Shown here piece after piece: positions 1 to 9,159 of a stretch of 64,000 nt of DNA (position 1 is its first letter; every line of letters begins with the position of its first letter). The notes under the pieces were generated by a model. That model saw nothing but the letters and a program-made list of their open reading frames with translations, did no database searches and had not been told where the DNA came from. The position numbers were made by a program, and so were the translations under genes. This DNA comes from an uncultured Cryomorphaceae bacterium (lineage in GTDB: Bacteria > Bacteroidota > Bacteroidia > Flavobacteriales > Schleiferiaceae), in assembly GCA_937120475.1 (NCBI GenBank), contig CAKZJV010000007.1, forward strand, positions 124,001-188,000, in the 5' to 3' direction.

Positions 1-353
1 AGAAGTTGGGGCGTTTGGCCGATGCTAAAAATGCAGCCATGAAAGCAGCCTCCCTACGCAAAGGATGGGGAGATCCATACATCGTACTGGCCACTATTTA
101 CGCTCAGGCTGACGGTACTTGTGGTGCCAATGTTTTCGAAAAGAAGGCGGTATATTGGGCGGCTATCGATAAATTACAGTATGCCCGCAGTATTGATGGT
201 GATGTGAGTGGTAAGGCCAATAAACTGATCAGTTTGTACAAGCAGCAGTTGCCCGACAAAGGAGTAAGCTTCCAGTTGGGTCACGAGCAAGGTGAAAAAT
301 TCACCCTTGGCTGTTGGATCGGTGAAACGGTTACCGCGGACTGGAATATATGA
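1..353 (+). CDS. C-terminal end of a TPR-type protein (5' part outside the window)
   Basis: The reading frame is open from the first bases, so this is the last ~117 residues of a longer protein. The visible part begins with an Ala-rich helical repeat (residues like LADAKNAAMKAASL) followed by a tetratricopeptide-like helix pair, and ends in a short non-repeat tail with GCWIGETVTADW. In Bacteroidota a TPR protein with this ending often sits directly before lptC; this is recalled family context, not something the window proves. Its stop overlaps the lptC start in an ATGA, so the two are translationally coupled. Role unknown, probably periplasmic or envelope-associated. Confidence 0.6.
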   Translation, partial: KLGRLADAKNAAMKAASLRKGWGDPYIVLATIYAQADGTCGANVFEKKAVYWAAIDKLQYARSIDGDVSGKANKLISLYKQQLPDKGVSFQLGHEQGEKFTLGCWIGETVTADWNI

Positions 354-919
354 TCGCCTTTCAAATAATCTTAAAAAGGAGCATAGCGGTTTTAACCGCT
401 ATGCTTTTTTTATACGCTTGCGAAAACGACATCAACGAGGTTAAAGACCTTACCCAGGATGAAAAGATTCCCCTGGAAGTTCAGGAAAACCTGGAGCTGG
501 TGTACTCGGACAGCAGTTTTATGAAGATGGAACTAAAAGCTCCACTGGCAGAAAACTACCCACAGCTTGAAGAGCCGGAGATGGTGTTTTCCGAGGGCAT
601 TAAAGTGCGTTTTTTTGATAGCTATGGCCAGGAAGATTCAAGGCTGAGGGCCAATCACGCCATTTACTACTCGGGAAAACGCTTCTGGCATGCACAAGGA
701 GATGTGGTAGTGGTAAATAAAAAGGGTGAGCAACTCAATACCGAAGAACTTTTTTGGGATGAGAAAAAGGAAGTTATTTATTCCGAAGTGTTTGTAAAGA
801 TCACCACCCAGGACGAGATAATTATGGGTGAAGGTTTTGAAGCTGATCAAAATTTTACTAATTATACCATATCAAAAGTAACCGGTCAAATTACCATTGA
901 GGATGATGAAGATCTTTAA
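350..919 (+). CDS. lptC: LPS export ABC transporter periplasmic protein LptC
   Basis: This is an LptC-family protein, which takes lipopolysaccharide from the inner membrane LptBFG extractor and passes it to the periplasmic LptA bridge. The N-terminus has a hydrophobic stretch ending in a lipobox (LYAC, Cys24), so the protein is predicted to be a lipoprotein, as is usual for LptC in Bacteroidota. The rest is the beta-rich LptC/OstA-like fold, with patterns such as GIKVRFFDSYGQ and LRANHAIYY that fit the repeated strands of the beta-jellyroll. The length (189 aa) is normal. The start overlaps the upstream TPR gene by 4 nt, and the end overlaps the next small gene. No lptA, lptB or lptFG is visible in the window. 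Confidence 0.85.
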   Translation: MIAFQIILKRSIAVLTAMLFLYACENDINEVKDLTQDEKIPLEVQENLELVYSDSSFMKMELKAPLAENYPQLEEPEMVFSEGIKVRFFDSYGQEDSRLRANHAIYYSGKRFWHAQGDVVVVNKKGEQLNTEELFWDEKKEVIYSEVFVKITTQDEIIMGEGFEADQNFTNYTISKVTGQITIEDDEDL

Positions 920-1112
920 AATTGTGGAAGTAGCCTGGATTGTAGTAGCGGTAATTTCAGGTTTAGAGCTTATCCGCCTTTGGGGTAGTGGCCAGGTAAA
1001 ATTCTGGTACTTCCTGGGTTTTATGGTAGTGGCCATTTTTATGTTCTTTTTCCGGAGGAGGCAGCGACAACGCATGGAACGCTATAAGCGGGAGCATCCC
1101 AAGGAGCAATGA
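903..1112 (+). CDS. small two-helix membrane protein, conserved neighbour of lptC
   Basis: A protein of about 69 residues with two hydrophobic helices (roughly residues 7-21 and 34-49), then a very basic tail rich in Arg and Lys (FFRRRQRQRMERYKRE). The tail should lie in the cytoplasm by the positive-inside rule. An upstream in-frame TTG at 897 exists, but ATG codons at 903 and 906 are more likely starts. The gene overlaps lptC by ~17 nt and shares an ATGA with the next gene, so it is clearly inside a coupled operon. I do not recognise the family. The position suggests an accessory envelope protein, which is inference. Confidence 0.65.
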   Translation: MMKIFKIVEVAWIVVAVISGLELIRLWGSGQVKFWYFLGFMVVAIFMFFFRRRQRQRMERYKREHPKEQ

Positions 1113-2365
1113 GTATAGTTGGCTACATCCTGCTTTCCATTCTTTTTTCGGCCTTTTTTTCGGGTATAGAAATAGCTTTTGTTTCCTCCAACAAGTTTCA
1201 CATTGAAATTGAAAACAAAAAGGGAAACTTTGCCTATCAGGTGATCAGTTTCCTGGTGAAAAACCCTTCCCGCTTTATAGCCTCTATGCTGGTGGGTAAT
1301 AATATAGCTCTTGTACTTTACGGCATATTTATGCCCGACCTTTTGGATCCGCTTTTGGGAGGATTGGGCAACGAGTACGCACTGCTGCTGGCCCAAACCG
1401 TGCTTTCCACCATCATAATACTGGTTATTGCGGAGTTTTTGCCCAAAGCGGTTTTCAATACACACTCTACCAGGCTTCTGGAGATTTTTGCGGTGCCCAG
1501 CTCCTTTTTCTACTTTCTGTTTTACCCGGTGGTAAGCCTTATGATGGGCATCAGTAATTTTGTAATGCGGTACATACTGCGCACCAAAACCGATGAGTCA
1601 CAGCATGTTTTTGACCGGGTTGATCTCGATAATTATATCCGTGAACGCACCGATAGTTCGGGCAATACCGAAGAAGAAGAAGACCCGGAGATTCAAATAT
1701 TCAGAAATGCCCTGGAATTCAAAGAGATAAAAGCCCGCGAGTTTATGGTGCCCAGAACGGAGATGGTGGCCATGGACGTAAGCCAGGGCATTAAGGATTT
1801 AAAAGCTGGTTTTATGGAATCCAGCCTTTCCAAAATTTTGATCTATAAAGGCTCGGTAGATAATATCATCGGCTACACCCATAGTTTTGAGCTTTTTAAA
1901 AAACCCAAAAACATCCGTTCTATCCTACGGCCGGTGAGCTTTATTCCGGAAAGTATGCCCGCCAATGAAATATTGAACCTGCTCATTCGCGAGAGGCGCA
2001 GTATTGCCGTGGTTTTAGATGAGTTCGGGGGTACTTCGGGCCTGGTAACGGTAGAGGATGTGGTAGAAGAGCTCTTTGGTGAAATTGACGATGAGCACGA
2101 TGTGGAAGAACTGGTGGAAAAGCGCATTGCTGAAAATGAATACCGCTTTTCCGCGCGCCAGGAAATAGACTACCTCAATGAAAAATATGATCTGAAACTG
2201 CCTGAATCGGAGAATTTCTCCACCTTGGGCGGATTGATTATCGGCCACCTGGAAAGCATACCCGAAGAAGGGCAGAAGGTACAGATTGAGTCCTTCCTCT
2301 TTTCCATTGAAGAAGTAACCAATTCTAAAATAGGAGAGGTAAAGCTTAAGATCATTATGGACTAA
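1109..2365 (+). CDS. CNNM/CBS/CorC_HlyC-domain membrane protein (hemolysin-like family)
   Basis: Domain order is clear: an N-terminal DUF21/CNNM transmembrane domain (about residues 1-160, with the glycine/asparagine-containing helix ASMLVGNNIALVLYG), a CBS-domain pair (about 205-330, starting near EFMVPRTEMVAMD and ending near GLVTVEDVVEELFGEI), and a CorC_HlyC C-terminal domain (about 335-418). Family members are Mg2+ or other divalent-cation exporters; the old name hemolysin is misleading. GldE of gliding bacteria belongs to the same family, but no gldD is adjacent, so I do not use that name. It overlaps the upstream small gene by 4 nt and precedes the PpiD-like foldase gene, the usual Bacteroidota order. 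Confidence 0.85.
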   Translation: MSIVGYILLSILFSAFFSGIEIAFVSSNKFHIEIENKKGNFAYQVISFLVKNPSRFIASMLVGNNIALVLYGIFMPDLLDPLLGGLGNEYALLLAQTVLSTIIILVIAEFLPKAVFNTHSTRLLEIFAVPSSFFYFLFYPVVSLMMGISNFVMRYILRTKTDESQHVFDRVDLDNYIRERTDSSGNTEEEEDPEIQIFRNALEFKEIKAREFMVPRTEMVAMDVSQGIKDLKAGFMESSLSKILIYKGSVDNIIGYTHSFELFKKPKNIRSILRPVSFIPESMPANEILNLLIRERRSIAVVLDEFGGTSGLVTVEDVVEELFGEIDDEHDVEELVEKRIAENEYRFSARQEIDYLNEKYDLKLPESENFSTLGGLIIGHLESIPEEGQKVQIESFLFSIEEVTNSKIGEVKLKIIMD

Positions 2366-2435
2366 AAGGCCTGATCAGTAATTGACAAGGCTAAATAATA
2401 CGCATACCGGCAGGTAATTTTTTCGCTGACAATTG

Positions 2436-2443
2436 TATATTCG
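2436..2443 (+). promoter_or_regulatory. possible -7 promoter element for the PpiD-like gene
   Basis: TATATTCG differs at one base from the Bacteroidota -7 consensus TAnnTTTG and lies 28 nt before the start codon, in the only gap (106 nt) of this gene cluster. I see no good -33 TTTG at the usual 19-21 nt spacing, so support is weak. Confidence 0.3.
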
Positions 2444-2471
2444 CAACCTTAAAATTTAAAGAAGAAGATAG

Positions 2472-4637
2472 ATGGCGACTTTAGAGCGTATCAGGCAACG
2501 TTCAGGATTATTGATCATAATTATCGGCTTAGCCATGTTAGCCTTTATCCTAACGGATCTCCTGGGCTCAGGAAGCTCCATTTTAAGGGGTAACGCTGGC
2601 GTAGTAGGTAAAGTGAACGGCCGCACCATACAAATCCAGGATTTTAGCCAGAGGATGGAAGAGTATGAAGCCGCATTGCGTGCTCAGAACCAACAGCAAC
2701 GTCCACAAAACTTCACCCGTAAGCAATTGGCAGACGGTGTGTGGGATCAAATCCTGCAGGAAGAGATAATGGGGGAACAGTACAAGGAAATGGGCTTTAC
2801 CGTTACTTCCAAGGAGTTGTATGATCGCCTGAAGTCTAACCCCAACGTACAATCGGCTCCTGCTTTCCAGGACCAGGTAAACGGGGGTTTCAGCGATGCG
2901 CTCTTCAAGCAGTACATCAATAATCTTAGAGATCAGCGGTTGAACGACCCGCAAATAGCCGAAGCTTATCAACAGTGGCTGGACTTTGAAGAAGGCACGG
3001 AAAAGGCCGCTTTGAATCAAAAATATACTTCCGCCCTACAAAAAGGTTTGTACACACCCGCCAGGTTAGCCCAATTGGAATACATGCGGAATAACGCTTC
3101 TTCTACCGCCAACTTCCTGGCGATGGAATACGCGAGTGTTTCCGACTCTACCATTGAACTTACCGAAGCCGATTACAAGAATTATTACAAAGAGAATAAG
3201 GAGGACTTTAAATCTGAAGAATCACGCAGTATTGAATTCGTGAACTTCCGTATTGAGCCCTCACAAGCCGATCGTGATGAAGTAACCGGAGAGTTGAAAG
3301 CCTTTCTGGCTCCGCAGTACAAGTCTAACGATACCATTCCAGCTTTCTCCAATGCTGAAAATGATTCCTTGTATGCAGCCGAACGTTCGGATTTACCCGT
3401 AGCCGGACTGTACTATCGCAAGAGTAATTTACCTTCTGGTGTGGACACCACAATTTTTGACCAACCGGTGGGCTACGTAAAAGGCCCTTATGAAGATGGC
3501 AGCTATTACCGGCTTACCAAAGTTTCCGCTTATAAGAACCTTCCCGACTCGGTAAATGCGCGTCATATCCTCATCACCTTTAACAATGGCCAGAATGGAG
3601 CCGAGCGTTCTTACGAAGACGCAAAGAGCCTGGCCGACAGTCTTCTTAATGTGGTGAAAGCCGATTCCACCCAGTTTAGTGGGTTGGCCGCTCAGTACTC
3701 TGACGATCCCGGATCGGGAAGCAATGGAGGTAATCTGGGTTGGTTTGACGACCGTACGATGGTAAGACCTTTTTCCGAGTTCTGCTTTCACAATGAGAAA
3801 GGAGATATTGGAAATGTACCCAGCCAGTTTGGTTTTCATATTATTCAAATCCTTGATCAGAAAGGAAGCAGCAGGACGGTTAAACTGACCAGCATATCAA
3901 GAGAATTAGCCGCCAGCGAACAGACTTATGATGAAGCCTACAACGAAGCAAGCTCTTTTGCCGCTCAGGTGAATAACGTGGAAAGCTTTAGTGCCAAGGC
4001 CGAAGAAATGGGTTACAGCCCCAGGCCTATTACCAACCTGAAGCCTTTTGACGAAAGTATTCCTGGTTTAGGCACTAACCGCGAAATTGTGAAATGGGCG
4101 CATGATGAGGAAAGCTCGGTGGGCGATATCCAGGTGTTTAACAATAATAATAACTCTTACGTGGTGGTAATTCTTACCGAAGCACAGGCCGATGGTTATG
4201 CTTCGCTGGAGAGTGTTAAGGAGAGGATTGAGCCTTTGGTGATCAAGAAGAAGAAGGCGGATCAGTTCAAAGAAAAATTTAAAGCGGCCATGGGTGAAGG
4301 TAAAGACCTGAATGCCGTAGCTCAGGCTTTGAATTTAGAAGTGAAAAACCAGGTGTCCAATTTTGCCGGAGCTTCTATTAGTGGTTACGGCCGTGAGCCT
4401 AAGGTGGTGGGTATCATCAGCGGCCTGCCGGTGAACGAAATTTCCGAGCCTATTGAAGGCGAACGGGCTGTTTACCTGGTTCAGGTAACCAACCGGGTAG
4501 ATGCTAACGAATTGCCGGATTACCAGGCTCAGCAAAGCCAGTCCACCAACGCCAGCCGTTCCAATGTTCCCGGTAAGCTTTTCCTTTCCTTGAAGGAGGG
4601 TGCCAAGATTAAAGATCGCAGAGCGGAATTCTACTAG
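2472..4637 (+). CDS. PpiD/SurA-like membrane-anchored peptidyl-prolyl isomerase
   Basis: A 721-residue envelope foldase. One N-terminal transmembrane helix (residues 12-30, LLIIIIGLAMLAFILTDLL) is followed by a SurA_N-like chaperone region (about 40-250) with the typical opening GVVGKVNGRTI. Next comes one recognisable parvulin domain at about 360-460 (ARHILI at its start, GGNLGWF, then FGFHIIQI at its end). A second, degenerate C-terminal domain precedes residue 721. This is the PpiD layout: periplasmic, tethered to the inner membrane, helping outer-membrane and secreted proteins fold. It follows the CNNM gene after a 106-nt gap that may hold its own promoter and is followed by a strong terminator. 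Naming it ppiD is reasonable, but orthology to E. coli PpiD is not provable here. Confidence 0.88.
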   Translation: MATLERIRQRSGLLIIIIGLAMLAFILTDLLGSGSSILRGNAGVVGKVNGRTIQIQDFSQRMEEYEAALRAQNQQQRPQNFTRKQLADGVWDQILQEEIMGEQYKEMGFTVTSKELYDRLKSNPNVQSAPAFQDQVNGGFSDALFKQYINNLRDQRLNDPQIAEAYQQWLDFEEGTEKAALNQKYTSALQKGLYTPARLAQLEYMRNNASSTANFLAMEYASVSDSTIELTEADYKNYYKENKEDFKSEESRSIEFVNFRIEPSQADRDEVTGELKAFLAPQYKSNDTIPAFSNAENDSLYAAERSDLPVAGLYYRKSNLPSGVDTTIFDQPVGYVKGPYEDGSYYRLTKVSAYKNLPDSVNARHILITFNNGQNGAERSYEDAKSLADSLLNVVKADSTQFSGLAAQYSDDPGSGSNGGNLGWFDDRTMVRPFSEFCFHNEKGDIGNVPSQFGFHIIQILDQKGSSRTVKLTSISRELAASEQTYDEAYNEASSFAAQVNNVESFSAKAEEMGYSPRPITNLKPFDESIPGLGTNREIVKWAHDEESSVGDIQVFNNNNNSYVVVILTEAQADGYASLESVKERIEPLVIKKKKADQFKEKFKAAMGEGKDLNAVAQALNLEVKNQVSNFAGASISGYGREPKVVGIISGLPVNEISEPIEGERAVYLVQVTNRVDANELPDYQAQQSQSTNASRSNVPGKLFLSLKEGAKIKDRRAEFY

Positions 4638-4660
4638 GAGAATAAGACATTAACTTACCA

Positions 4661-4690
4661 GGGCCCTTCATTTTTGAAGGGCCTTTTTTG
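4661..4690 (+). terminator. rho-independent terminator after the PpiD-like gene
   Basis: Perfect 9-bp stem (ggcccttca at 4662-4670 with tgaagggcc at 4675-4683), a TTTT loop and a run of six T directly after it. It separates the plus-strand foldase gene from the convergent rodA. The minus-strand side lacks a T run, so it works mainly for the plus strand. Confidence 0.9.
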
Positions 4691-4694
4691 TTAG

Positions 4695-5954
4695 TTAGAG
4701 TATCTGGAGCCGGTAAGCATCCAGCTTAATGAAAATAAATAGTAATACGGTGAAACCCCACAAGGACGACCCACCATAACTAAAAAAGGGAAGTGGGATA
4801 CCGATAACGGGAGCCAGGCCAATAGTCATGGCTATATTTACCGCAAAATGAAAGAAGAGAATGGATACCACGCAGTACCCATAAACCCTTGAAAAAAGGG
4901 ATTTTTGCCGCTCAGCCACCTGTACCAGCCGGAAGAACAATACCACGAATAACAGTATCAGTACAGAGCTGCCGATAAAACCCCATTCTTCACCTACGGT
5001 GCAAAAAATAAAGTCCGTACTCTGTTCGGGTACAAAATCGAATTTGGTTTGAGTGCCCTGTAGAAAACCTTTCCCCTGCAGGCCACCGGAGCCTATGGCA
5101 ATCATGGACTGGTTAGTGTTGTAACCGATGCCTTTAGGGTCATGCGCCTTACCGAGTAGTATATTGATACGGTTTCGGTGACGGTCTTCTAAAACATTAT
5201 TAAAAGCATAATCTACACTGTAGCTGAACATTATAGCTACGGATAACAGGGCCAGAATGCGCCAGTAAAAGCCTTTTGCCTTTCGGGTGATAATTATTAC
5301 CAAAATCGAGATCACACTTAGCCCGATAACAATGGATAGTTTATCGAATACGAGGCTGAGAATGAACAAAACCGCCAAACTCAGCCCCAGGAAAATATAA
5401 TTGCCGGAAAGCCCTTCGCGGTAAAGTACTAAGAGCAGGGCGGAATATACCAGGGCCGATCCCGGGTCAGGTTGGGGAATAATGAGTAAGGCAGGTACGA
5501 AAATGAAGAGTAAGGCACTTACGCGATGCCCCCAGCGTTTCATGGAGATATTATCGGAACTTATGTAACGGGCCAGGGCCAGGGAGGTGGCAAACTTGGC
5601 AAATTCAGAGGGTTGCAGGCTGAAGCTGCCTATGGCAAACCAGGAACGGGCACCGGCCACTTCCTTTCCGAAAAGGAGAACTCCCAGCAAACTCAATAAA
5701 CTAATAAAATAAATGGGGTAGGCCAGGGCCTGAAATACCTTTCCATCGGTGAAAAGGATAATAACCACTAAAAAAAGGGAGGACAGTATCCAGATCAATT
5801 GACGGCCGTATTCCTGGCTCATATCGAAAATACTGCTGTTTTCCTCGTTAAACACGGCCGCATAAATGTTGCCCCAACCCATAAGTACCAGCAAGATGTA
5901 GAGGAGCACCAAAAACCAGTCGATATTAGCGAAAATGCTGCGGTTCTCTCTCAT
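4695..5954 (-). CDS. rodA: RodA, SEDS-family peptidoglycan glycosyltransferase
   Basis: A polytopic SEDS protein of 419 aa that polymerises lipid II glycan strands during cell elongation, in complex with PBP2. Some ten hydrophobic helices fill the sequence. Family signatures are present: FSLQPSEFAKFA, an Arg-rich loop DRHRNRI, GSGGLQGKG, FVPEQSTDFIF with the catalytic-region Asp, EEWGFIG, and the C-terminal FFSYGGSS. It is the last gene of the purH-mre operon, overlaps mrdA by 4 nt, and ends next to the convergent terminator at 4661-4690. Confidence 0.95.
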   Translation of the reverse strand: MRENRSIFANIDWFLVLLYILLVLMGWGNIYAAVFNEENSSIFDMSQEYGRQLIWILSSLFLVVIILFTDGKVFQALAYPIYFISLLSLLGVLLFGKEVAGARSWFAIGSFSLQPSEFAKFATSLALARYISSDNISMKRWGHRVSALLFIFVPALLIIPQPDPGSALVYSALLLVLYREGLSGNYIFLGLSLAVLFILSLVFDKLSIVIGLSVISILVIIITRKAKGFYWRILALLSVAIMFSYSVDYAFNNVLEDRHRNRINILLGKAHDPKGIGYNTNQSMIAIGSGGLQGKGFLQGTQTKFDFVPEQSTDFIFCTVGEEWGFIGSSVLILLFVVLFFRLVQVAERQKSLFSRVYGYCVVSILFFHFAVNIAMTIGLAPVIGIPLPFFSYGGSSLWGFTVLLFIFIKLDAYRLQIL

Positions 5955-7807
5955 GGCAAATTCTGGGTCAGCAGTTTTTTCATCGACTTTTCTTCCACTT
6001 GCTTTTGATATTCTTCCTGCAATGAACCTTCCAGCATCCGTTTCTCCATATCCTTTCGATTCACTTCACCGGTTATATACCTTTCAATCATCAGGCTGGC
6101 AATAGGTGCCGCCCAACGGCTTCCCCAATAACCATTTTCTACTATAATGGCCATAGCTATTTTAGGGTTTTTGCGCGGGGCAAAAGCAATGAAAATAGAA
6201 TGATCCTGGCCATGTGGATTTTCGGCCGTACCGGTTTTACCACACATTTCAATGGAGTCATGGCGGCTGTAGCGGGCGGTTCCCTGTTCAAAAACATCAA
6301 ACATCCCATTAATCACCTCCTCAAAATAAACGCTATCAATGGTTGTGTACTTGGCTTCTACGTAGTTAGGCTCATTAATAGGCTTACCATCTATCTTTTT
6401 AATGATGTGTGGAGTAAAATAATGCCCCCGGTTGGCAATAGTGGCCGTCATATTGGCCATTTGAATGGGCGTTAATAAAAGTTCGCCCTGGCCGATGCCC
6501 AATGAAATGGTACTAACCGCCCGCCAACCTTTATAGCCGAAGGCCTTATCATAATAATCGGCATCGGGAACAAATCCGCGCCTGCCCGTGGGGAGGTCGT
6601 TGTTGAGGAATTGCCCCAGGCCAAAACTGGAAAGGTGGGCTTTCCAGGCATTCATGCCCTCCTGGGCCGTGGGATACTTTTCAATAATGGACTTAAAAAC
6701 ATTACAGTAGTAGTTGTTGCAGGATTTACTGATGCTGGTACGTAAGGCAATAGGGTAGTTGGTACCACAGTGGCAAGCCACGTGTAAACGCCCGTATCGA
6801 AACCCATGGTGGCAGGTATAAGTAGTACTGGGTTTGAGGGTACCCTCCTGCAATCCTACCAGGGCATTTATAACCTTAAATGGAGATCCGGGTGGGTACT
6901 CAGCTAAAAGGCCACGGTCATAAAGCGGTTTGCTGATACTGTCCAGGTAAAGCTGGTTGTAATTTCGGGTACGGTCGCGGCCCACCATGAGTTGGGGGTC
7001 GTAATTTGGGCTGGTTACCAAAGCCAGTATCTCCCCAGTGGAAGGCTCAATAGCCACAATACTCCCTCTTTTATTGGCCATTAAAGCCTCACCGTAGCGT
7101 TGTAATTCTATATCCACCGTACTGGTTATGTCCTTACCCGGAGAGGGCAAGGTATCATAAGTTCCGTTGGAAAACGAACCCTTAACCCGGTTGTGTACAT
7201 CTACCAGTTTATACTGAACCCCGGCTTTGCCCCGCAGTACATCTTCATAGGACTTTTCAATACCGGTAATACCCACCAGGTCGCCTTTTCTGTAATCGGG
7301 ATTACTGGCCAGAAAGCGATCGGAAGCCTCACCGATGAAACCGAGAACATTGGCACCCGAGTGGTAAGGGTAATCCCTTAAAATTCTCTTTTGCGGGTAA
7401 AATCCAGGGAATTCATGCAGTTTTTCCTGGAAGTACGCATATTGCTCCTTGCTGATTTGTTTAATAAAAGTGGAGGGTTTGATCCGCGAATAGTTGCGGG
7501 CTTTTTCCAGCCGTTCCTTAAAATCGGTTAAGGATATATTCACTAACTGGCAAAAAAGACTGGTATCAATATTCTTTACCTGCATGGGGGTTACCATGAG
7601 GTCGTAAGCCGATTGGTTACCGACCAGCAGCTTTTGGTTGCGATCGTAAATAAAGCCCCGGCCAGGATATACCTTTTCAATACGGATTACATTGTTGGCC
7701 GCAGAAAGTTTGAAATCGTCCCGGATTACCTGGATGTAGAAAAGACGCGCCATAAAGATGAGCGCGAGAGAAATAAAGAAAAAGAAAAAAAGGTATTTAC
7801 GTTCCAT
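5951..7807 (-). CDS. mrdA: penicillin-binding protein 2 (elongasome transpeptidase)
   Basis: Class B PBP, the transpeptidase that crosslinks lateral-wall peptidoglycan with RodA. It has one N-terminal transmembrane anchor (residues 5-24), a PBP dimerisation/pedestal domain (about 40-220) and a transpeptidase domain with all three active-site motifs: SPFK (Ser308 is the nucleophile, Lys311), SCN in SKSCNNYYC, and KTGTA near residue 535. The length of 618 aa is normal for PBP2. It lies 3 nt after mreD and overlaps rodA by 4 nt, matching the mreCD-mrdA-rodA order found across rod-shaped bacteria. Confidence 0.95.
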   Translation of the reverse strand: MERKYLFFFFFISLALIFMARLFYIQVIRDDFKLSAANNVIRIEKVYPGRGFIYDRNQKLLVGNQSAYDLMVTPMQVKNIDTSLFCQLVNISLTDFKERLEKARNYSRIKPSTFIKQISKEQYAYFQEKLHEFPGFYPQKRILRDYPYHSGANVLGFIGEASDRFLASNPDYRKGDLVGITGIEKSYEDVLRGKAGVQYKLVDVHNRVKGSFSNGTYDTLPSPGKDITSTVDIELQRYGEALMANKRGSIVAIEPSTGEILALVTSPNYDPQLMVGRDRTRNYNQLYLDSISKPLYDRGLLAEYPPGSPFKVINALVGLQEGTLKPSTTYTCHHGFRYGRLHVACHCGTNYPIALRTSISKSCNNYYCNVFKSIIEKYPTAQEGMNAWKAHLSSFGLGQFLNNDLPTGRRGFVPDADYYDKAFGYKGWRAVSTISLGIGQGELLLTPIQMANMTATIANRGHYFTPHIIKKIDGKPINEPNYVEAKYTTIDSVYFEEVINGMFDVFEQGTARYSRHDSIEMCGKTGTAENPHGQDHSIFIAFAPRKNPKIAMAIIVENGYWGSRWAAPIASLMIERYITGEVNRKDMEKRMLEGSLQEEYQKQVEEKSMKKLLTQNLP

Positions 7808-7810
7808 TGA

Positions 7811-8317
7811 TCAATTCCGCCTCCTGAAGTTCCATAACTGTACGATCAATACAAAAATAAGGGTAAACAGAGAGCTGTAAAGGGTACGCACTAAAACTAT
7901 TCCAATGTCACTCCAGCGGAAAGATTCCAACATAAACAGGGTGAAATGGTGAATAAGAATGGCGAAAATGGTATAGATGAGCATACTTGGCAATCCAAAG
8001 CTACTGATGTCCAAATCTTCCAGCGTAGAGGCCTGCCTGCGTACCACCAGCCGTAAAAAGGCGGGTCTGAAGTAGGCCAATACTACACTGGCGGAGGCAT
8101 GTACTCCACCGCTGTTTTCAAAAAGATCCACACCTAGTCCCAGTAGAAAGGCAATGATAAGAAGATATCCACGTGAGGTTTCAGCCGGTAAGTATAGTAA
8201 GAATAGGATGTACACGTAGGGATTCATGTACCCTAAAAAGGCAATATGGTTAAATACCAAAACCTGCAACAAAATGGCTACAATAAAATAAAATCCATAT
8301 TTTAAAGTGTCCATCAT
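7811..8317 (-). CDS. mreD: rod shape-determining protein MreD
   Basis: A 168-residue integral membrane protein with five or so hydrophobic helices, very short loops, and a polar end (VQLWNFRRRN). The sequence of MreD is poorly conserved, so the call rests on length, hydropathy and its place between mreC (4-nt overlap) and mrdA. MreD bridges MreC and PBP2/RodA in the elongasome. A conserved-looking patch FLLGLGVDLFENSGGVHA matches the Asp/Gly-rich loop common to MreD proteins. Confidence 0.88.
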   Translation of the reverse strand: MMDTLKYGFYFIVAILLQVLVFNHIAFLGYMNPYVYILFLLYLPAETSRGYLLIIAFLLGLGVDLFENSGGVHASASVVLAYFRPAFLRLVVRRQASTLEDLDISSFGLPSMLIYTIFAILIHHFTLFMLESFRWSDIGIVLVRTLYSSLFTLIFVLIVQLWNFRRRN

Positions 8318-9150
8318 GGGGTGGAATCAGTATTTAACTGCTCTAATTGCTGGCGCTCCAGTTTCATCTTGTCCTTAATAATGTACACTTGTTCCAGTGA
8401 TGAAAAATCGGTGGATAACCGGAGGCGCACTTCGTAAAAATTCTGATCTTCCTGTAACCTAAGGGTATCTACCGTACCGATGAGAATGCCCGCAGGAAAG
8501 GTGAGGGAGCGCGAGTCGGTAACCACTGTGTCGTTTCTGTTTACCTTAGCATGCCGGGGAATATCCGATAAGGTGATGTAGCGATAATCCTGCTTTTTCC
8601 AGCTTACCGGACCAAAAAAACGTTGTTTTTCAAACTTGCCGCTTACCGAAATCCCCGGATTGATCAAGGGAATTACCGTGGAGAAGTGATCGCTCACATT
8701 TTTAACAATGCCTACCGCTCCCTGCGGACTAATAACGCCCATCTCTTCTTCTACACCATGTAAGCGGCCACGGTTCAGGGTAAGAAAGTTTCTTGCTTTG
8801 CGAAAACTGGAGTTTATTACGTTGGCCTTCAGGTAGGTGTATTGTATTTGATAGACAGTATCTTCGGTTTGCGAAGTGTTTTGGGTAATGGGAAAATAAG
8901 CATCGGGCGAAAGGGAGCGCAGGCGGGCATTTTCCTCTGAAAGCCTCTGGTTCTGGTGTTCCAGGTCCAGGTACTGGGTGTAATCGCTATAAACCTCTAA
9001 AATATGTCCGCTTGCTAAGGCTGATGAATCTAAGATGGAAGAGCGTTGAAAGCTTCTGCTTCTATAGATCAACACGAAAGCCACCAACTGCAATGCCAGA
9101 AAAAGCAGGAATATGCGTTTTCCATAAAGAAAAGCCAGCAAGTAGCGCAT
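8314..9150 (-). CDS. mreC: rod shape-determining protein MreC
   Basis: MreC, 278 aa: a single N-terminal transmembrane helix (about residues 10-28), a short periplasmic coiled coil (about 58-80, LDLEHQNQRLSEENARLRSL), then the two-barrel beta domain that contacts PBP2. The motif NFLTLNRGRLHGVEEEMGVI and the phrase GAVGIVKNVSDHFSTV are the usual MreC landmarks. It lies 9 nt after mreB and overlaps mreD. It links the cytoplasmic MreB filament to the periplasmic wall enzymes. Confidence 0.93.
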   Translation of the reverse strand: MRYLLAFLYGKRIFLLFLALQLVAFVLIYRSRSFQRSSILDSSALASGHILEVYSDYTQYLDLEHQNQRLSEENARLRSLSPDAYFPITQNTSQTEDTVYQIQYTYLKANVINSSFRKARNFLTLNRGRLHGVEEEMGVISPQGAVGIVKNVSDHFSTVIPLINPGISVSGKFEKQRFFGPVSWKKQDYRYITLSDIPRHAKVNRNDTVVTDSRSLTFPAGILIGTVDTLRLQEDQNFYEVRLRLSTDFSSLEQVYIIKDKMKLERQQLEQLNTDSTP

Positions 9151-9159
9151 TCGATGTTT

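Noticed and set aside
1109-2365. Gliding motility protein GldE
   Set aside because: Same domain layout, but no gldD or other gld gene is adjacent; the neighbours fit the lptC/PpiD-type cluster instead.
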